From Candidatus Termititenax aidoneus (GTDB lineage: Bacteria; Margulisbacteria; Termititenacia; Termititenacales; Termititenacaceae): a stretch of 64,000 nt of DNA. The stretch is from the NCBI GenBank assembly GCA_003864455.1, contig BGZN01000002.1:1-64000 (forward strand), written 5' to 3'. How positions within the stretch are numbered: position 1 is the first letter of the stretch; each line of letters begins with the position of its first letter. A model generated the notes under the pieces. That model searched no databases. It was given only the letters and a program-made list of their open reading frames with translations, and had not been told where the DNA came from. The translations under genes and the position numbers were made by a program. Below, piece by piece: positions 1 to 8,779 of this stretch.

Positions 1-1
1 G

Positions 2-418
2 GTAACGCAGGGACGGCAGGGTCAAATACCGCTGTGGGGCGCCGGCGGCGTAGGCATGACCGGCAACGCGGCGGCAGACGCTTTCAAGTTGGTCTGTCTG
101 GGCGCCAACGGCGTGTCCGTCGGCAAGATTTTGCTGCAACTTATGGGCTGCGTCGGCAATGATCACGGCCGCTGCAACGCCTGCAACACCGGACTCTGCC
201 CGACCGGTATCACGACGCAAGACCTCAAACTGGTGCGCCGTTTGGACGTGGACAAAGCCGCGCAAAATATCGTGGATTATGTGCTGGCTTTTGATCAGGA
301 AATGCGCAAACTAATGGCGCCGATCGGCAACAGTTCTCTGCCGGTAGGCCGTTCGGACGCGCTGGTCGCCACGGACAAAGCGGTAGCCGAGCAGTTGAAA
401 ATACCGTATGCGTGTTAG
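2..418 (+). CDS. Glutamate synthase FMN-binding domain protein, C-terminal part (truncated by window start)
   Basis: Frame open from window start; GAGGVGMTGNAAADAFKLVCLGANGVSVG... GCVGNDHGRCNACNTGLCPTGI resembles the GltB FMN/Fe-S region. Confidence 0.8.
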   Translation, partial: VTQGRQGQIPLWGAGGVGMTGNAAADAFKLVCLGANGVSVGKILLQLMGCVGNDHGRCNACNTGLCPTGITTQDLKLVRRLDVDKAAQNIVDYVLAFDQEMRKLMAPIGNSSLPVGRSDALVATDKAVAEQLKIPYAC

Positions 419-490
419 CCGGATTTACAAGCGCGCGGCGTAAAGTTGTATAATTTATTATGGCTGTAAAAAATTGGAAAGAGGTGTTTT

Positions 491-754
491 ATGGAAGCGG
501 TAAGACAGATTGTTGACGCTGATCGATTGGTAGATATAGTGGATATACCGGAATCAATGAAATGCCGCAAGGTGGAAATAATTATATTGCCTGATTTGGC
601 GACAGAAACAAAGCCAAAAATTAATAAGGAAGCCCTAAAAAAAGCATTTGGTTCTCTGCATAAATATGCTAATCCCAACCTGATCCCTTTGGAAAAAAAA
701 GCCTGGGAAATAGCGGTGAAGGATAAATACGGAGTGAAAAATGCTCATTCTTGA
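491..754 (+). CDS. Putative antitoxin of PIN-domain TA pair
   Basis: Small ORF overlapping the start of a PIN-domain ORF; MEAVRQIVDADRLVDIVDIPESMKCRKVEIIILP resembles DUF2281/VapB-type antitoxins. Confidence 0.6.
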   Translation: MEAVRQIVDADRLVDIVDIPESMKCRKVEIIILPDLATETKPKINKEALKKAFGSLHKYANPNLIPLEKKAWEIAVKDKYGVKNAHS

Positions 755-1112
755 CGCCAATGTAATCTTGCGTTTTATTTTAAAAGATATTTCAGAGCAG
801 GCTGTTGTTGCCAGGGATTTGCTGGAAAATAAGGCTTGCGTGATCCCTGTGGAAATCACTGCGGAAGTGGTGTATGTTTTGCAAAAAGTTTATGGTCTTG
901 AGCGTAAAGTTATTGCCGAAAGAATTTCCGGTGTTATGGCAATAAGCGAGCGTTTATTTGAACAAAGCGAGATTATTGCTGAAGCACTCAAAGTGTATAT
1001 GGCCGCCAAAAATTTGAGTTTTGTGGACTGCTTGCTGGTTAGTTATTCTAAAATTAAAAAACATGCGGTTTTTACTTTTGATAAAGAGTTGAAGAAACAG
1101 TTGGCTAATTAA
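741..1112 (+). CDS. PIN-domain toxin (VapC-like)
   Basis: MLILDANVILRFILKD start, internal SFVDCLL and terminal VFTFDKELKK acidic motifs of PIN domains. Confidence 0.85.
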   Translation: MLILDANVILRFILKDISEQAVVARDLLENKACVIPVEITAEVVYVLQKVYGLERKVIAERISGVMAISERLFEQSEIIAEALKVYMAAKNLSFVDCLLVSYSKIKKHAVFTFDKELKKQLAN

Positions 1113-1136
1113 ATATAAATAATAAAAGAGAATCAA

Positions 1137-3614
1137 ATGGCACTAAAAATTCAATCACTAAAAATCAACAAGCGGCTCTCGACGCAGGAGTTGCTGCAGG
1201 AAATTTATCAAGGCCTGGAACAGGGCGAGACGGAGTTTGAGATCGCCGCCTGCGGCCAGCACGACATCGGCGGACCGCTCTGGTCGCCCAAAGGCCGGCT
1301 GACTTTCAAAGTGACCAATCCCGGCCAGCGGCTTGGCTCAATGTGCATGGACGGCACGACTATCATCGTCGAAGGCTCGGCTTCGGCAGATGTCGGCTGG
1401 CTCAATGCCGGCGGCGAGATTATTGTGCGCGGCGACGGCGGCGACACAGCCGGCCATTGCGCGGCGGCTGGCAAAATCTATATCGGCGGCCGCGGCGGTA
1501 CGCGCACCGGTTCGCTGATGAAACATGATCCGGCCTATGCGCCGCCGGAATTATGGCTGCTCAAAAATGTCGGTTCTTTTGGCTTTGAATTTATGGGCGG
1601 CGGCATTGCCGTGGTTTGCGGCGTGGATACTCCGGCCGGCCTGCCGATCCTGGGCGACCGCGCCTGCGCCGGCATGGTTGGCGGCACAGTGTATTTCCGC
1701 GGCGAGCCGGGCAGTGTTTCTTTGGCGACAGTCAAAATCGAGGAGCTGGACGAACAGGACAAAAAATTTTTGACCGCTGGTCTGCCGGTGTTTTTGCAAA
1801 AGATCCAGCGCGAGCAGTTATTGACCCAGCTCAAAGACCTGACCCAATGGAAAAAAATCGTCGCCAAATCTTACGCCGAACGCGCCGCCGCGAAATCTCA
1901 ATCCGGCGCGGTTAAAAATTTCCATAAAAGCGAATGGCTGCAAAATGTGCCGGGCGGAATTTTTGGCGATATTTACCCCGATGACAGCCGCGTGATCACG
2001 CTGGTCAATCATGCCGCAGACCGCCTGCGCATACCGGAATGGAGAAATTATATTTACGCCGCGCCTTGCGAGTCGGCCTGTCCCGCCGGTATTCCTTCAC
2101 AGGTGCGTTTTGCGCTGCTGCGCCAGAATAAAATAGAAGAAGCCTACCGGCTGATCCTGGAATATACGCCGTTTCCTGGTTCGGTCTGCGGCTCGGTCTG
2201 TCCCAATCTGTGCATGGAGGCCTGTTCACGCTGCCGTGTGGATACGCCGCTCAATATCAAAGCCCTCGGCACATTTAGCGCGGACATTCCGCCGCCGCCA
2301 ATCACCGCGGCCGCCGGCCAGAAAATCGCCGTGGTTGGCTCTGGTGTGGGCGGCCTGACGGCGGCCTGGCTTTTGCGCCTGCGCGGTCATACCGTGACTG
2401 TTTACGAAAAAGACGCGCAAATTGGCGGCAAGCTTTTTCACGCTGTTTCGCGCGAGCGGCTCAATTTTGAAATTTTGCAAAAAGAATTAAAACGCCTGCA
2501 GTCCGTCGGCATTGAGTTTAAGACGAATACGCCGGTTGACCAAAAATTGTATAAAAAACTCAAAAAGGATTATGACTTTGTCGTGCTGGCTATCGGCGCT
2601 TATCAGCCCAAAACTCCGCCGTGGCCGGGCAAAGAAAAGATACTGCCTTCGCTGGAGTTTTTGCGCCGGGTAAATAACGGCGAAAAACCGCAAATCGGAG
2701 AAAAGGTGGTCGTGATCGGCTGCGGCAATTCCGGCATGGACGTCATATTTGGCGCGTACTCCTGCGGCGCTAAAGAAGTGACGGCCATTGACGTACAAAA
2801 ACCCTCGGCTTTTGCGGAAGAGATTGCGCGCGCGGAAACTCTCGGCGCCAAACTGCTCTGGCCGGCTTTTACGGAAGCGATTACCGACGCCGGTGTGAAA
2901 TTAAAAGACGGACGCGTGCTGCCGGCGGACACGGTGATTATCGCGATTGGTGAAGCGCCGATCCTGGACGGCCTGCTGGACAAACCGGAACTGGAACGCG
3001 GCTATTTAAAAACCGGCGCCGGCCGTTTGTACGAGAGCAATGTTTACGCGCTCGGTGATTTGACCAAACTCGGCCTGCTGGTCGAGGCGATCGGCGGCGG
3101 CCGCGAAGCCGCGCTGCGCATTCATGCCGCGCTGACCAATGCCGAATACCTTGCGCCGAAAACTGTGCTGGCGCCGGATAAACTGGCGCTGGAATATTTT
3201 ATCCAGGAAGAAAATCCAGCTCAGATTGGTGAGGAGAGTCAAACCACGGTTGGTGAGCAAGGCCGAACCACGGTTGGTGAGCAAGGTCGAACCACGGTTG
3301 GTGAGCAAAGTCGAACCACGGTTGGTGAGCAAAGTCGAACCACGGTTGGTGAGCAAGGTCGAACCACGGTTGGTGAGCAAGGTCGAACCACGGTTTGCGA
3401 GCCGCTCAAAGAAGCCCTGCGCTGCATAAGTTGCGGGACTTGCCGCGACTGCCAGATGTGCCTCAAGTCCTGCCCAGAAAACGCGATCACGCGCGTGGTC
3501 GTGGACGGCGGCGATTACAAATATGTTTCCGAACCGAAAAAATGCATAGGCTGCGGCATTTGTGCCGGTGTGTGTCCCTGCGGCATTTGGACGCTCAAAG
3601 ACAATCCGCTATAA
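1137..3614 (+). CDS. Glutamate synthase GXGXG domain fused to NAD(P)H oxidoreductase (GltD-like) and ferredoxin domain
   Basis: N-terminal GXGXG-type glycine-rich repeats (GGDTAGHCAAAGKIYIGGRGG), CESACPAGIP, GSGVGGLTAAWLLRLRGHTVTVYEK, two 4Fe-4S motifs CISCGTCRDCQMCLKSCP and CIGCGICAGVCPCG. Confidence 0.9.
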   Translation: MALKIQSLKINKRLSTQELLQEIYQGLEQGETEFEIAACGQHDIGGPLWSPKGRLTFKVTNPGQRLGSMCMDGTTIIVEGSASADVGWLNAGGEIIVRGDGGDTAGHCAAAGKIYIGGRGGTRTGSLMKHDPAYAPPELWLLKNVGSFGFEFMGGGIAVVCGVDTPAGLPILGDRACAGMVGGTVYFRGEPGSVSLATVKIEELDEQDKKFLTAGLPVFLQKIQREQLLTQLKDLTQWKKIVAKSYAERAAAKSQSGAVKNFHKSEWLQNVPGGIFGDIYPDDSRVITLVNHAADRLRIPEWRNYIYAAPCESACPAGIPSQVRFALLRQNKIEEAYRLILEYTPFPGSVCGSVCPNLCMEACSRCRVDTPLNIKALGTFSADIPPPPITAAAGQKIAVVGSGVGGLTAAWLLRLRGHTVTVYEKDAQIGGKLFHAVSRERLNFEILQKELKRLQSVGIEFKTNTPVDQKLYKKLKKDYDFVVLAIGAYQPKTPPWPGKEKILPSLEFLRRVNNGEKPQIGEKVVVIGCGNSGMDVIFGAYSCGAKEVTAIDVQKPSAFAEEIARAETLGAKLLWPAFTEAITDAGVKLKDGRVLPADTVIIAIGEAPILDGLLDKPELERGYLKTGAGRLYESNVYALGDLTKLGLLVEAIGGGREAALRIHAALTNAEYLAPKTVLAPDKLALEYFIQEENPAQIGEESQTTVGEQGRTTVGEQGRTTVGEQSRTTVGEQSRTTVGEQGRTTVGEQGRTTVCEPLKEALRCISCGTCRDCQMCLKSCPENAITRVVVDGGDYKYVSEPKKCIGCGICAGVCPCGIWTLKDNPL
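3228..3395 (+). repeat. In-frame minisatellite, 7 x 24 bp (GEQGRTTV)n
   Basis: Direct reading: ggtgagcaaggtcgaaccacggtt repeated with minor variants. Confidence 0.97.
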
Positions 3615-3932
3615 AAATTTTCTGAGCAGCAAGTCTTTAATATTCTGCCGTCCATCCACGACGCTGGCTATGATTATATTGTGATTGTCCAGCAGATAAA
3701 TTATCCGCCAGGGGTATTCCTGCAATTCCCGAAAATTTGTGATGTCTTGTTCTAGAAATTCCGGCACGATGCGGCCTTTTTGCGGAAATATCCGGAGGGA
3801 TTTTATTTTGCTGTATATTTTATCTCTGATTGCCCAGGCAATCGGTCTGCTGTCTCGCTCTATATAAATGAATATCTCATCAATATCAATTTGAGCGTTT
3901 GCCGTGATAATTATATTATATTCTTTTGCCAT
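3609..3932 (-). CDS. ParE/RelE-family toxin
   Basis: IIITANAQIDIDEIFIYIE...PWRIIYLLDNHNIIIASVVDGRQNI typical of ParE/RelE. Confidence 0.85.
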   Translation of the reverse strand: MAKEYNIIITANAQIDIDEIFIYIERDSRPIAWAIRDKIYSKIKSLRIFPQKGRIVPEFLEQDITNFRELQEYPWRIIYLLDNHNIIIASVVDGRQNIKDLLLRKFL

Positions 3933-4215
3933 AGCGTTTTTCTATTTTTTTATCTATTGCCGCGAAAGCTTCATCGAGCGGTTTAGTTTTGCCCAGCAAA
4001 TAATCTCTTTCGCCGAGCCGGACTAAATTTAGCAGAGCAAAAGCGTCTTGAGTTTTTTGATATTGCTCCACATCCACCAGCACAGCTTTGGCCTCGCCGT
4101 TTTGTGTGATGACGAGCGGATTTTTAGTTTCATTGACATATCTCAGCATGTCCGCCGCGTGAGACTTGATGTAAGAAATCGGTTTAATGTCGTTTTTTAG
4201 ATTTATCGATACCAT
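3916..4215 (-). CDS. Phd/YefM-family antitoxin
   Basis: ISYIKSHAADMLRYVNETKNPLVITQNGEAKAVLVDVEQYQ is a Phd/YefM signature; overlaps the ParE gene. Confidence 0.88.
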   Translation of the reverse strand: MVSINLKNDIKPISYIKSHAADMLRYVNETKNPLVITQNGEAKAVLVDVEQYQKTQDAFALLNLVRLGERDYLLGKTKPLDEAFAAIDKKIEKRYGKRI

Positions 4216-4342
4216 GTTTCACCTCCAGTCTTTAAATAGTACCATATTAAGACTGGGTTGTAAAGTGAAATTGCGGCAGGACTCTTTCTTTTTCTTTGGC
4301 TGGCTGTCAGTTGAAAGTTTAGCCCGCAAAACGGACGGCAAT

Positions 4343-4681
4343 TCAGTTTTTGACAGATTTGGCAATTTGTTTGAGTATCTTCAGAATGGTTGCTTTGTTG
4401 CGCGAAGTGGGATTAGCCAGCAGTTGCGACAGGTGCTCCAGATAAGTTCCGTTGTAAGCGCGGCTGGCCTCCGGCAGCAGTTCCGCCGGCTTGATGTCCA
4501 AAATTAAGGCTATGCCATAAATAGTTTTAATGGTTGGATTGCGTTTACCCTGCTCGATTTGCAGCAGGTAAGAAGTGCTGATATTGGCTGAGAAAGCCAA
4601 TTCTTCCAGCGAAAGTTTTTGCGCCTGCCGCAACACGCGGATTTTCTGGCCGATAGATTTAAGCAGTTCATCATCTGGCAT
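4343..4681 (-). CDS. XRE-family HTH transcriptional regulator
   Basis: IRVLRQAQKLSLEELAFSANISTSYLLQIEQGKRNPTIKTIYGIA helix-turn-helix. Confidence 0.9.
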   Translation of the reverse strand: MPDDELLKSIGQKIRVLRQAQKLSLEELAFSANISTSYLLQIEQGKRNPTIKTIYGIALILDIKPAELLPEASRAYNGTYLEHLSQLLANPTSRNKATILKILKQIAKSVKN

Positions 4682-4717
4682 AAAGCACCTTGATAATATT
4701 TTTATATATCTTAATAC

Positions 4718-4760
4718 TTGACAAAACAGTCTAAAGTCTTTATACTATATTTATTAGACT
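4718..4760 (+). promoter_or_regulatory. Sigma70-type promoter TTGACA-17-TATACT with inverted repeat AGTCTA...TAGACT
   Basis: TTGACA 4718-4723, TATACT 4741-4746 (17-bp spacer); AGTCTA 4728-4733 and TAGACT 4755-4760 flank the -10; divergent from the XRE gene. Confidence 0.6.
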
Positions 4761-4791
4761 ATAGTTAAATGGAGAACAGGGGGGTAGGTAT

Positions 4792-5625
4792 ATGGCTGGT
4801 AATTACAGTGGCGTTTATGACGGCATAGCGGGCGGGCAGCCGTTGTCTGCGGAAAAGGTAACGTTGGCGTTGAATCAAATGGAAAAGGTAGCCAACAAAG
4901 TGTCTACCGCTGAGTGGGAAGCAAATACTAATAGTGAGCAGACCAGCGACGGCAAATACCCTACCTGCGCGGCGGTCAATAACGCGGTCGGGGTGGTCAA
5001 TACCCAGCTGACCAGCAGTGTCAGTACACTTACTTCTAGTATTGAGGCCATGAATAGCGCCGCGGAGAAAACAGCCAATAAGGTTACCCAAGCCAACTGG
5101 TCAAGCAATAAGACCAATGATACCAAATACCCCACCTGCGCCGCGGTCAACTCCGCGGTCGGGGCCATATCTGATGGCGCAGAAAGAACAGCCAATAGAG
5201 TAGTTACTTCGGAATGGGGAAGCAATAATACAGACGATACCAAATATCCCACCTGCGGAGCGGTCAAATCTGCGATTGACTCCGCGCTTACAGAGGTTAA
5301 CACCGCGATCTCGGCTGTCGTCAACGGCGAGATCTTGACTGCCAATGAGAGGATCACTGCTGTCCAAGGTGAGCTTACGACGCTGTCCGGCGCGGCGGAA
5401 CAAATATCTAATAAAGTGATTACCTCGGAATGGGGGAGCAATAAGGATAGTGATACCAAATATCCTACCTGCGCGGCGGTGCAGTCAGCTATTACCACGG
5501 CCGCCACTAATGCTGTTAATAGTATTGTTAAAGTAACTTCAATATCCAGTACTTCGACGGATAGTGAATTTCCATCGGCCAAGGCTGTCTATAACTGTTT
5601 CTGGAATATATTTAATTCGCTTTAG
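4792..5625 (+). CDS. Stalk-like repeat protein (W-x2-N...KYPTCxAV repeats), no lectin domain
   Basis: Four units such as NWSSNKTNDTKYPTCAAVNSAV; C-terminal TSISSTSTDSEFPSAKAVY resembles phage/fibre repeat motifs. Confidence 0.65.
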   Translation: MAGNYSGVYDGIAGGQPLSAEKVTLALNQMEKVANKVSTAEWEANTNSEQTSDGKYPTCAAVNNAVGVVNTQLTSSVSTLTSSIEAMNSAAEKTANKVTQANWSSNKTNDTKYPTCAAVNSAVGAISDGAERTANRVVTSEWGSNNTDDTKYPTCGAVKSAIDSALTEVNTAISAVVNGEILTANERITAVQGELTTLSGAAEQISNKVITSEWGSNKDSDTKYPTCAAVQSAITTAATNAVNSIVKVTSISSTSTDSEFPSAKAVYNCFWNIFNSL

Positions 5626-5648
5626 TTTTTTTAACAAAAGGAGGTGTT

Positions 5649-7133
5649 ATGGCTAGTAATTACACGGGCAATTATACCGGCATAGAGGCGAGCAAAGTAG
5701 CCTACGCGCAGGATTTAACAAACGCTTTGAATAAAATGGAAAGAGTGAGCTATAAAGTAACCACCGCGAATGAATGGGGCAGCAATGCCAATAAGACCAG
5801 CGAGAATAAATATCCTGCCTGTAATGTTGTCAGCGCCGCGGTAGCGGCGGCGAAGACGTCTATTGATACCCAGCTTTCGGCCTTATCCAACAGGGCGACC
5901 GGGGTAAATAATACCGTGGAAAAGACAGCCAATAAAATCAAGTTCGGCGAATGGGAAGACAATAAAGATAGCGATGACAAATATCCAGGCTGCGGAACGG
6001 TTAATTCCGCGCTGCTAGCAATATCCGGCGTGGAACAGGCGTCCAATAAAGTAAGCGCCGCAAATTGGGATACGCATAAGACCAGCGAGATCAAATATCC
6101 CAGTTGCAAGTCCGTAAATACCGCGGTCGGGGCGATCAATACCGATGTGCTCACGGAAGTTAATGCTTCGATTGAGGATATTAACGCTTCGGTCGACGAT
6201 ATTAGCGAGGGTATCGAGGAGTTGGACAATACCGCGGAAAAGACAACCAATAAGATAACGAAAGCCGGGTGGGAAAGCAACAAGACTAACAACAGCAAAT
6301 ACCCGACCTGCGCGGCTGCTGGTCAAGGCATAACCAGTATTTTCAGCAAAATAGACTTTGGCATAGTTACCTCAGTTTCCGCGGCTTCGACCGATGCTCA
6401 ACTGCCGACGGCCGGAGCGGTGTATAGATTTGGAACATCTGTGGATCCCAGCAGCGCGCGCGGCTCTACAGTTTCCGACACGCAGGTGAATGCCACTGAA
6501 TTTAAAGCAGTGATGGGTTACTCTAACACTAATAGCTATAATTGGTATGAAGCCGCGCAGTATTGCGCTTATTTGACTGTGGCCGCGGACGATGTGCCTC
6601 AAGCGGTTAAGGACCATATAACTTTGCATTACATCGTGCCCCAATCCAGCCTGGACACGGCTAGTTACAGTCAAGTCAATGGCGATAAATGCCGCAATTA
6701 TCTGAAGTATGCTCTGATTACGCCCAAGTGCTGGCGTCTGCCGACCAGCGAGGAATGGTCCGCCGCCTATTCTAGCAATATTATTCCGCACCCAAGCGTT
6801 GGAAAGTCAGTCGTCTTTGACATACATGGCTATGGCTCAGTTGACAGCTCAGTTATTTTAACATCAAGCAATCCTTATTATTATGATTGGTGCATGGACG
6901 GCGACGGAGCAGAATTAAAACTAGGCGGCAAGACCATTAATTATGGCGCTTATAACGCAAATCGAGTGGCGCGCGGCGGTGTTCACAGCACCCGCACCGG
7001 TGGGGGCCACGACACCGGCGGCAACACCTACTGGCAATATTCGTTTTGGCGGGCGAGTGGTTTCGCTGGTTACGGCTCTGTTGCGCCGTCCAATCGCAAC
7101 AATTACGGCCTGCGTCTAGCCAGAACTACTTAA
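5649..7133 (+). CDS. Stalk-repeat protein with C-terminal FGE/C-type-lectin-like domain; candidate DGR target
   Basis: Same repeats as the upstream ORF, then AAQYCAYL...WRLPTSEEWSAAY...RVARGG...NRNNYGLRLART; strong RBS aaaggaggtg. Confidence 0.75.
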   Translation: MASNYTGNYTGIEASKVAYAQDLTNALNKMERVSYKVTTANEWGSNANKTSENKYPACNVVSAAVAAAKTSIDTQLSALSNRATGVNNTVEKTANKIKFGEWEDNKDSDDKYPGCGTVNSALLAISGVEQASNKVSAANWDTHKTSEIKYPSCKSVNTAVGAINTDVLTEVNASIEDINASVDDISEGIEELDNTAEKTTNKITKAGWESNKTNNSKYPTCAAAGQGITSIFSKIDFGIVTSVSAASTDAQLPTAGAVYRFGTSVDPSSARGSTVSDTQVNATEFKAVMGYSNTNSYNWYEAAQYCAYLTVAADDVPQAVKDHITLHYIVPQSSLDTASYSQVNGDKCRNYLKYALITPKCWRLPTSEEWSAAYSSNIIPHPSVGKSVVFDIHGYGSVDSSVILTSSNPYYYDWCMDGDGAELKLGGKTINYGAYNANRVARGGVHSTRTGGGHDTGGNTYWQYSFWRASGFAGYGSVAPSNRNNYGLRLARTT

Positions 7134-7313
7134 CATAACTTTAAGTTTTTTTATTTTCACGTTTTGCTTCGGATGAAGCGGTTGGAGTTTGGCGGGGTGA
7201 ATGATCGCCGCTCCGTGCGCCGCAGCTTTTGCGCGTGAGCTGGCCGACAAACTCTGTCCGACGCGGGCTTGAACAGGGCATTTTTCGTTGTTTCAGCGTG
7301 GTATAATGCATTG

Positions 7314-7637
7314 ATGGATAGATTAGAAACGATAACAATAGATAAAATTGTGAAATTAGTGATTTCTGCCGCTGCGCCGGAAAAAATTTTGTTATTTGGA
7401 TCACGCGCTAGAGGCGACCATGCCAGAAATAGCGACATAGATATTTTAATCCTCAAGAAAAAATTAAAAAACGCGCGTAAATTAACCGCTAATCTTTATA
7501 AGTCATTCTTGGCGGAAAATATTTCCGTGCCTGTTGATTTGCTTGCGATAGATTATGACAGATACGCTGAATTAAAAAATGAGAACGGATATATTTATAA
7601 AACAATCGCGCGAGAAGGCCAAGTTTTGTATGGCTAA
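7314..7637 (+). CDS. MNT-type nucleotidyltransferase (antitoxin of MNT-HEPN module)
   Basis: ILLFGSRARGDHARNSDIDILI motif; start set at internal Met MDRLETITIDK rather than the ORF-track start. Confidence 0.88.
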   Translation: MDRLETITIDKIVKLVISAAAPEKILLFGSRARGDHARNSDIDILILKKKLKNARKLTANLYKSFLAENISVPVDLLAIDYDRYAELKNENGYIYKTIAREGQVLYG

Positions 7638-8016
7638 TTACGATGTTTGGTTGGAGCGGGCCAAAGGAAATTTGGTTTTGGCCGGGGTTAAAACTCCCAA
7701 AGGCGTTTTTTATGAAGACCTTTGTTTTCAAGCGCAGCAAGCGGTAGAAAAAGGTTTGAAAGCGCTGCTTTTGTTTTATGGTGTTGAGCCGGAGTATACT
7801 CATAATCTTGTGGTGCTGTTGCAAGAATTGACCAAATATACAAGAGTTCCGGCAACGATAAAGGAAGCTGTAATTTTAAATGATTATGCCGTGCAAACTA
7901 GGTATCCTGGTGAATATGTGCCGGTTAAATACAGAGAGTATAGGAAAGCCTTGCAGATTGCAAAAAATGTTTTTAAGTGGATTGAATATAAAATTATTAC
8001 GGAAAGCGAGCGATGA
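7630..8016 (+). CDS. HEPN-domain protein (toxin of MNT-HEPN module)
   Basis: YDVWLERAKGNLVLAGVKTP...EDLCFQAQQAVEKGLKALLLFYGVEPEYTHNL is typical HEPN; overlaps the MNT gene. Confidence 0.88.
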   Translation: MANYDVWLERAKGNLVLAGVKTPKGVFYEDLCFQAQQAVEKGLKALLLFYGVEPEYTHNLVVLLQELTKYTRVPATIKEAVILNDYAVQTRYPGEYVPVKYREYRKALQIAKNVFKWIEYKIITESER

Positions 8017-8116
8017 GGTATTGCTTGGCGGAGCAAATAATTCTATTGACGCGCAAGACCGCTGATTTTAAACATAAGAACCTCTGGATATAATCGTTGA
8101 CGTTGCGTTTCGCAAA

Positions 8117-8779
8117 TCACTTCGGACTTTTACTCAAATTTTCAGAGCCGGTTTTGGTAACAATAAGCATATCCTCGATGCGCACGCCGCCGAGTCCCTT
8201 GATGTACACGCCGGGTTCGATAGTGATGACCTGTCCGGCTTTTAAAATTTCTTGGGATTTGTGGGAGATACGCGGCCGCTGATGGATTTTTAGACCCACA
8301 CCGTGGCCGGTGCTGTGCGTGAAGTATTTTGCTAATTTATGTTTTTTCAGTAAATCACGGCCTTTTTGGTCGATGTCCGCTGCGCGCGCGCCGGCTTTGA
8401 CCAGACTGATTTGTTTTTTCTGCACGGCTAAAACTATTTTGTAGATTTTTTGCAGTCTTGGGGAAGGCTGGCCGAGAAAAAAAGTCCGCGTCAGATCGGA
8501 ACAGTAGCCGCGATAACGCGCGCCCATGTCGATATAGACAATATCGTTTTTGCGGATTTTCTTTTTGCTGGCCGGACCGTGAAAAAGCGCGGTGCGTTTG
8601 CCCGAGCAGACTATCGGCGTGAAAGCCATACGCGTGCCGCCGCCATGCTTGACGATCAGCCTTTTGATCTTGTCCGCGACTTGTTTTTCGGTCAGTCCGG
8701 CGCGGATAAACTGGCGGATTTCCGCAAAGACCTTGTCGGTAATTTTCTGTGCTTGGCGGACGGCCTGCAGGCGGTTCAT
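8117..8779 (-). CDS. M24-family metallopeptidase (Xaa-Pro aminopeptidase-like)
   Basis: DIVYIDMGARYRGYCSDLTRTFFLG ... THSTGHGVGLKIHQRPRIS ... VITIEPGVYI. Confidence 0.92.
   Translation of the reverse strand: MNRLQAVRQAQKITDKVFAEIRQFIRAGLTEKQVADKIKRLIVKHGGGTRMAFTPIVCSGKRTALFHGPASKKKIRKNDIVYIDMGARYRGYCSDLTRTFFLGQPSPRLQKIYKIVLAVQKKQISLVKAGARAADIDQKGRDLLKKHKLAKYFTHSTGHGVGLKIHQRPRISHKSQEILKAGQVITIEPGVYIKGLGGVRIEDMLIVTKTGSENLSKSPK

Noticed and set aside
3228-3395. Possible CRISPR array
   Set aside because: Contiguous 24-bp tandem repeats with no unique spacers, inside a coding frame.
3006-3490. Antisense ORFs encoding LTNRGSTL / SPTVVRPC repeats (3006-3380 -, 3239-3490 -)
   Set aside because: Open only because the 24-bp repeat length is a multiple of three in all frames; the plus-strand glutamate synthase fusion explains the region.
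7134-7313. DGR template repeat, Avd or reverse transcriptase next to the lectin-like gene
   Set aside because: No near-copy of the 3' end and no RT-like ORF seen here or elsewhere in the window; only a remote-target hypothesis is kept.
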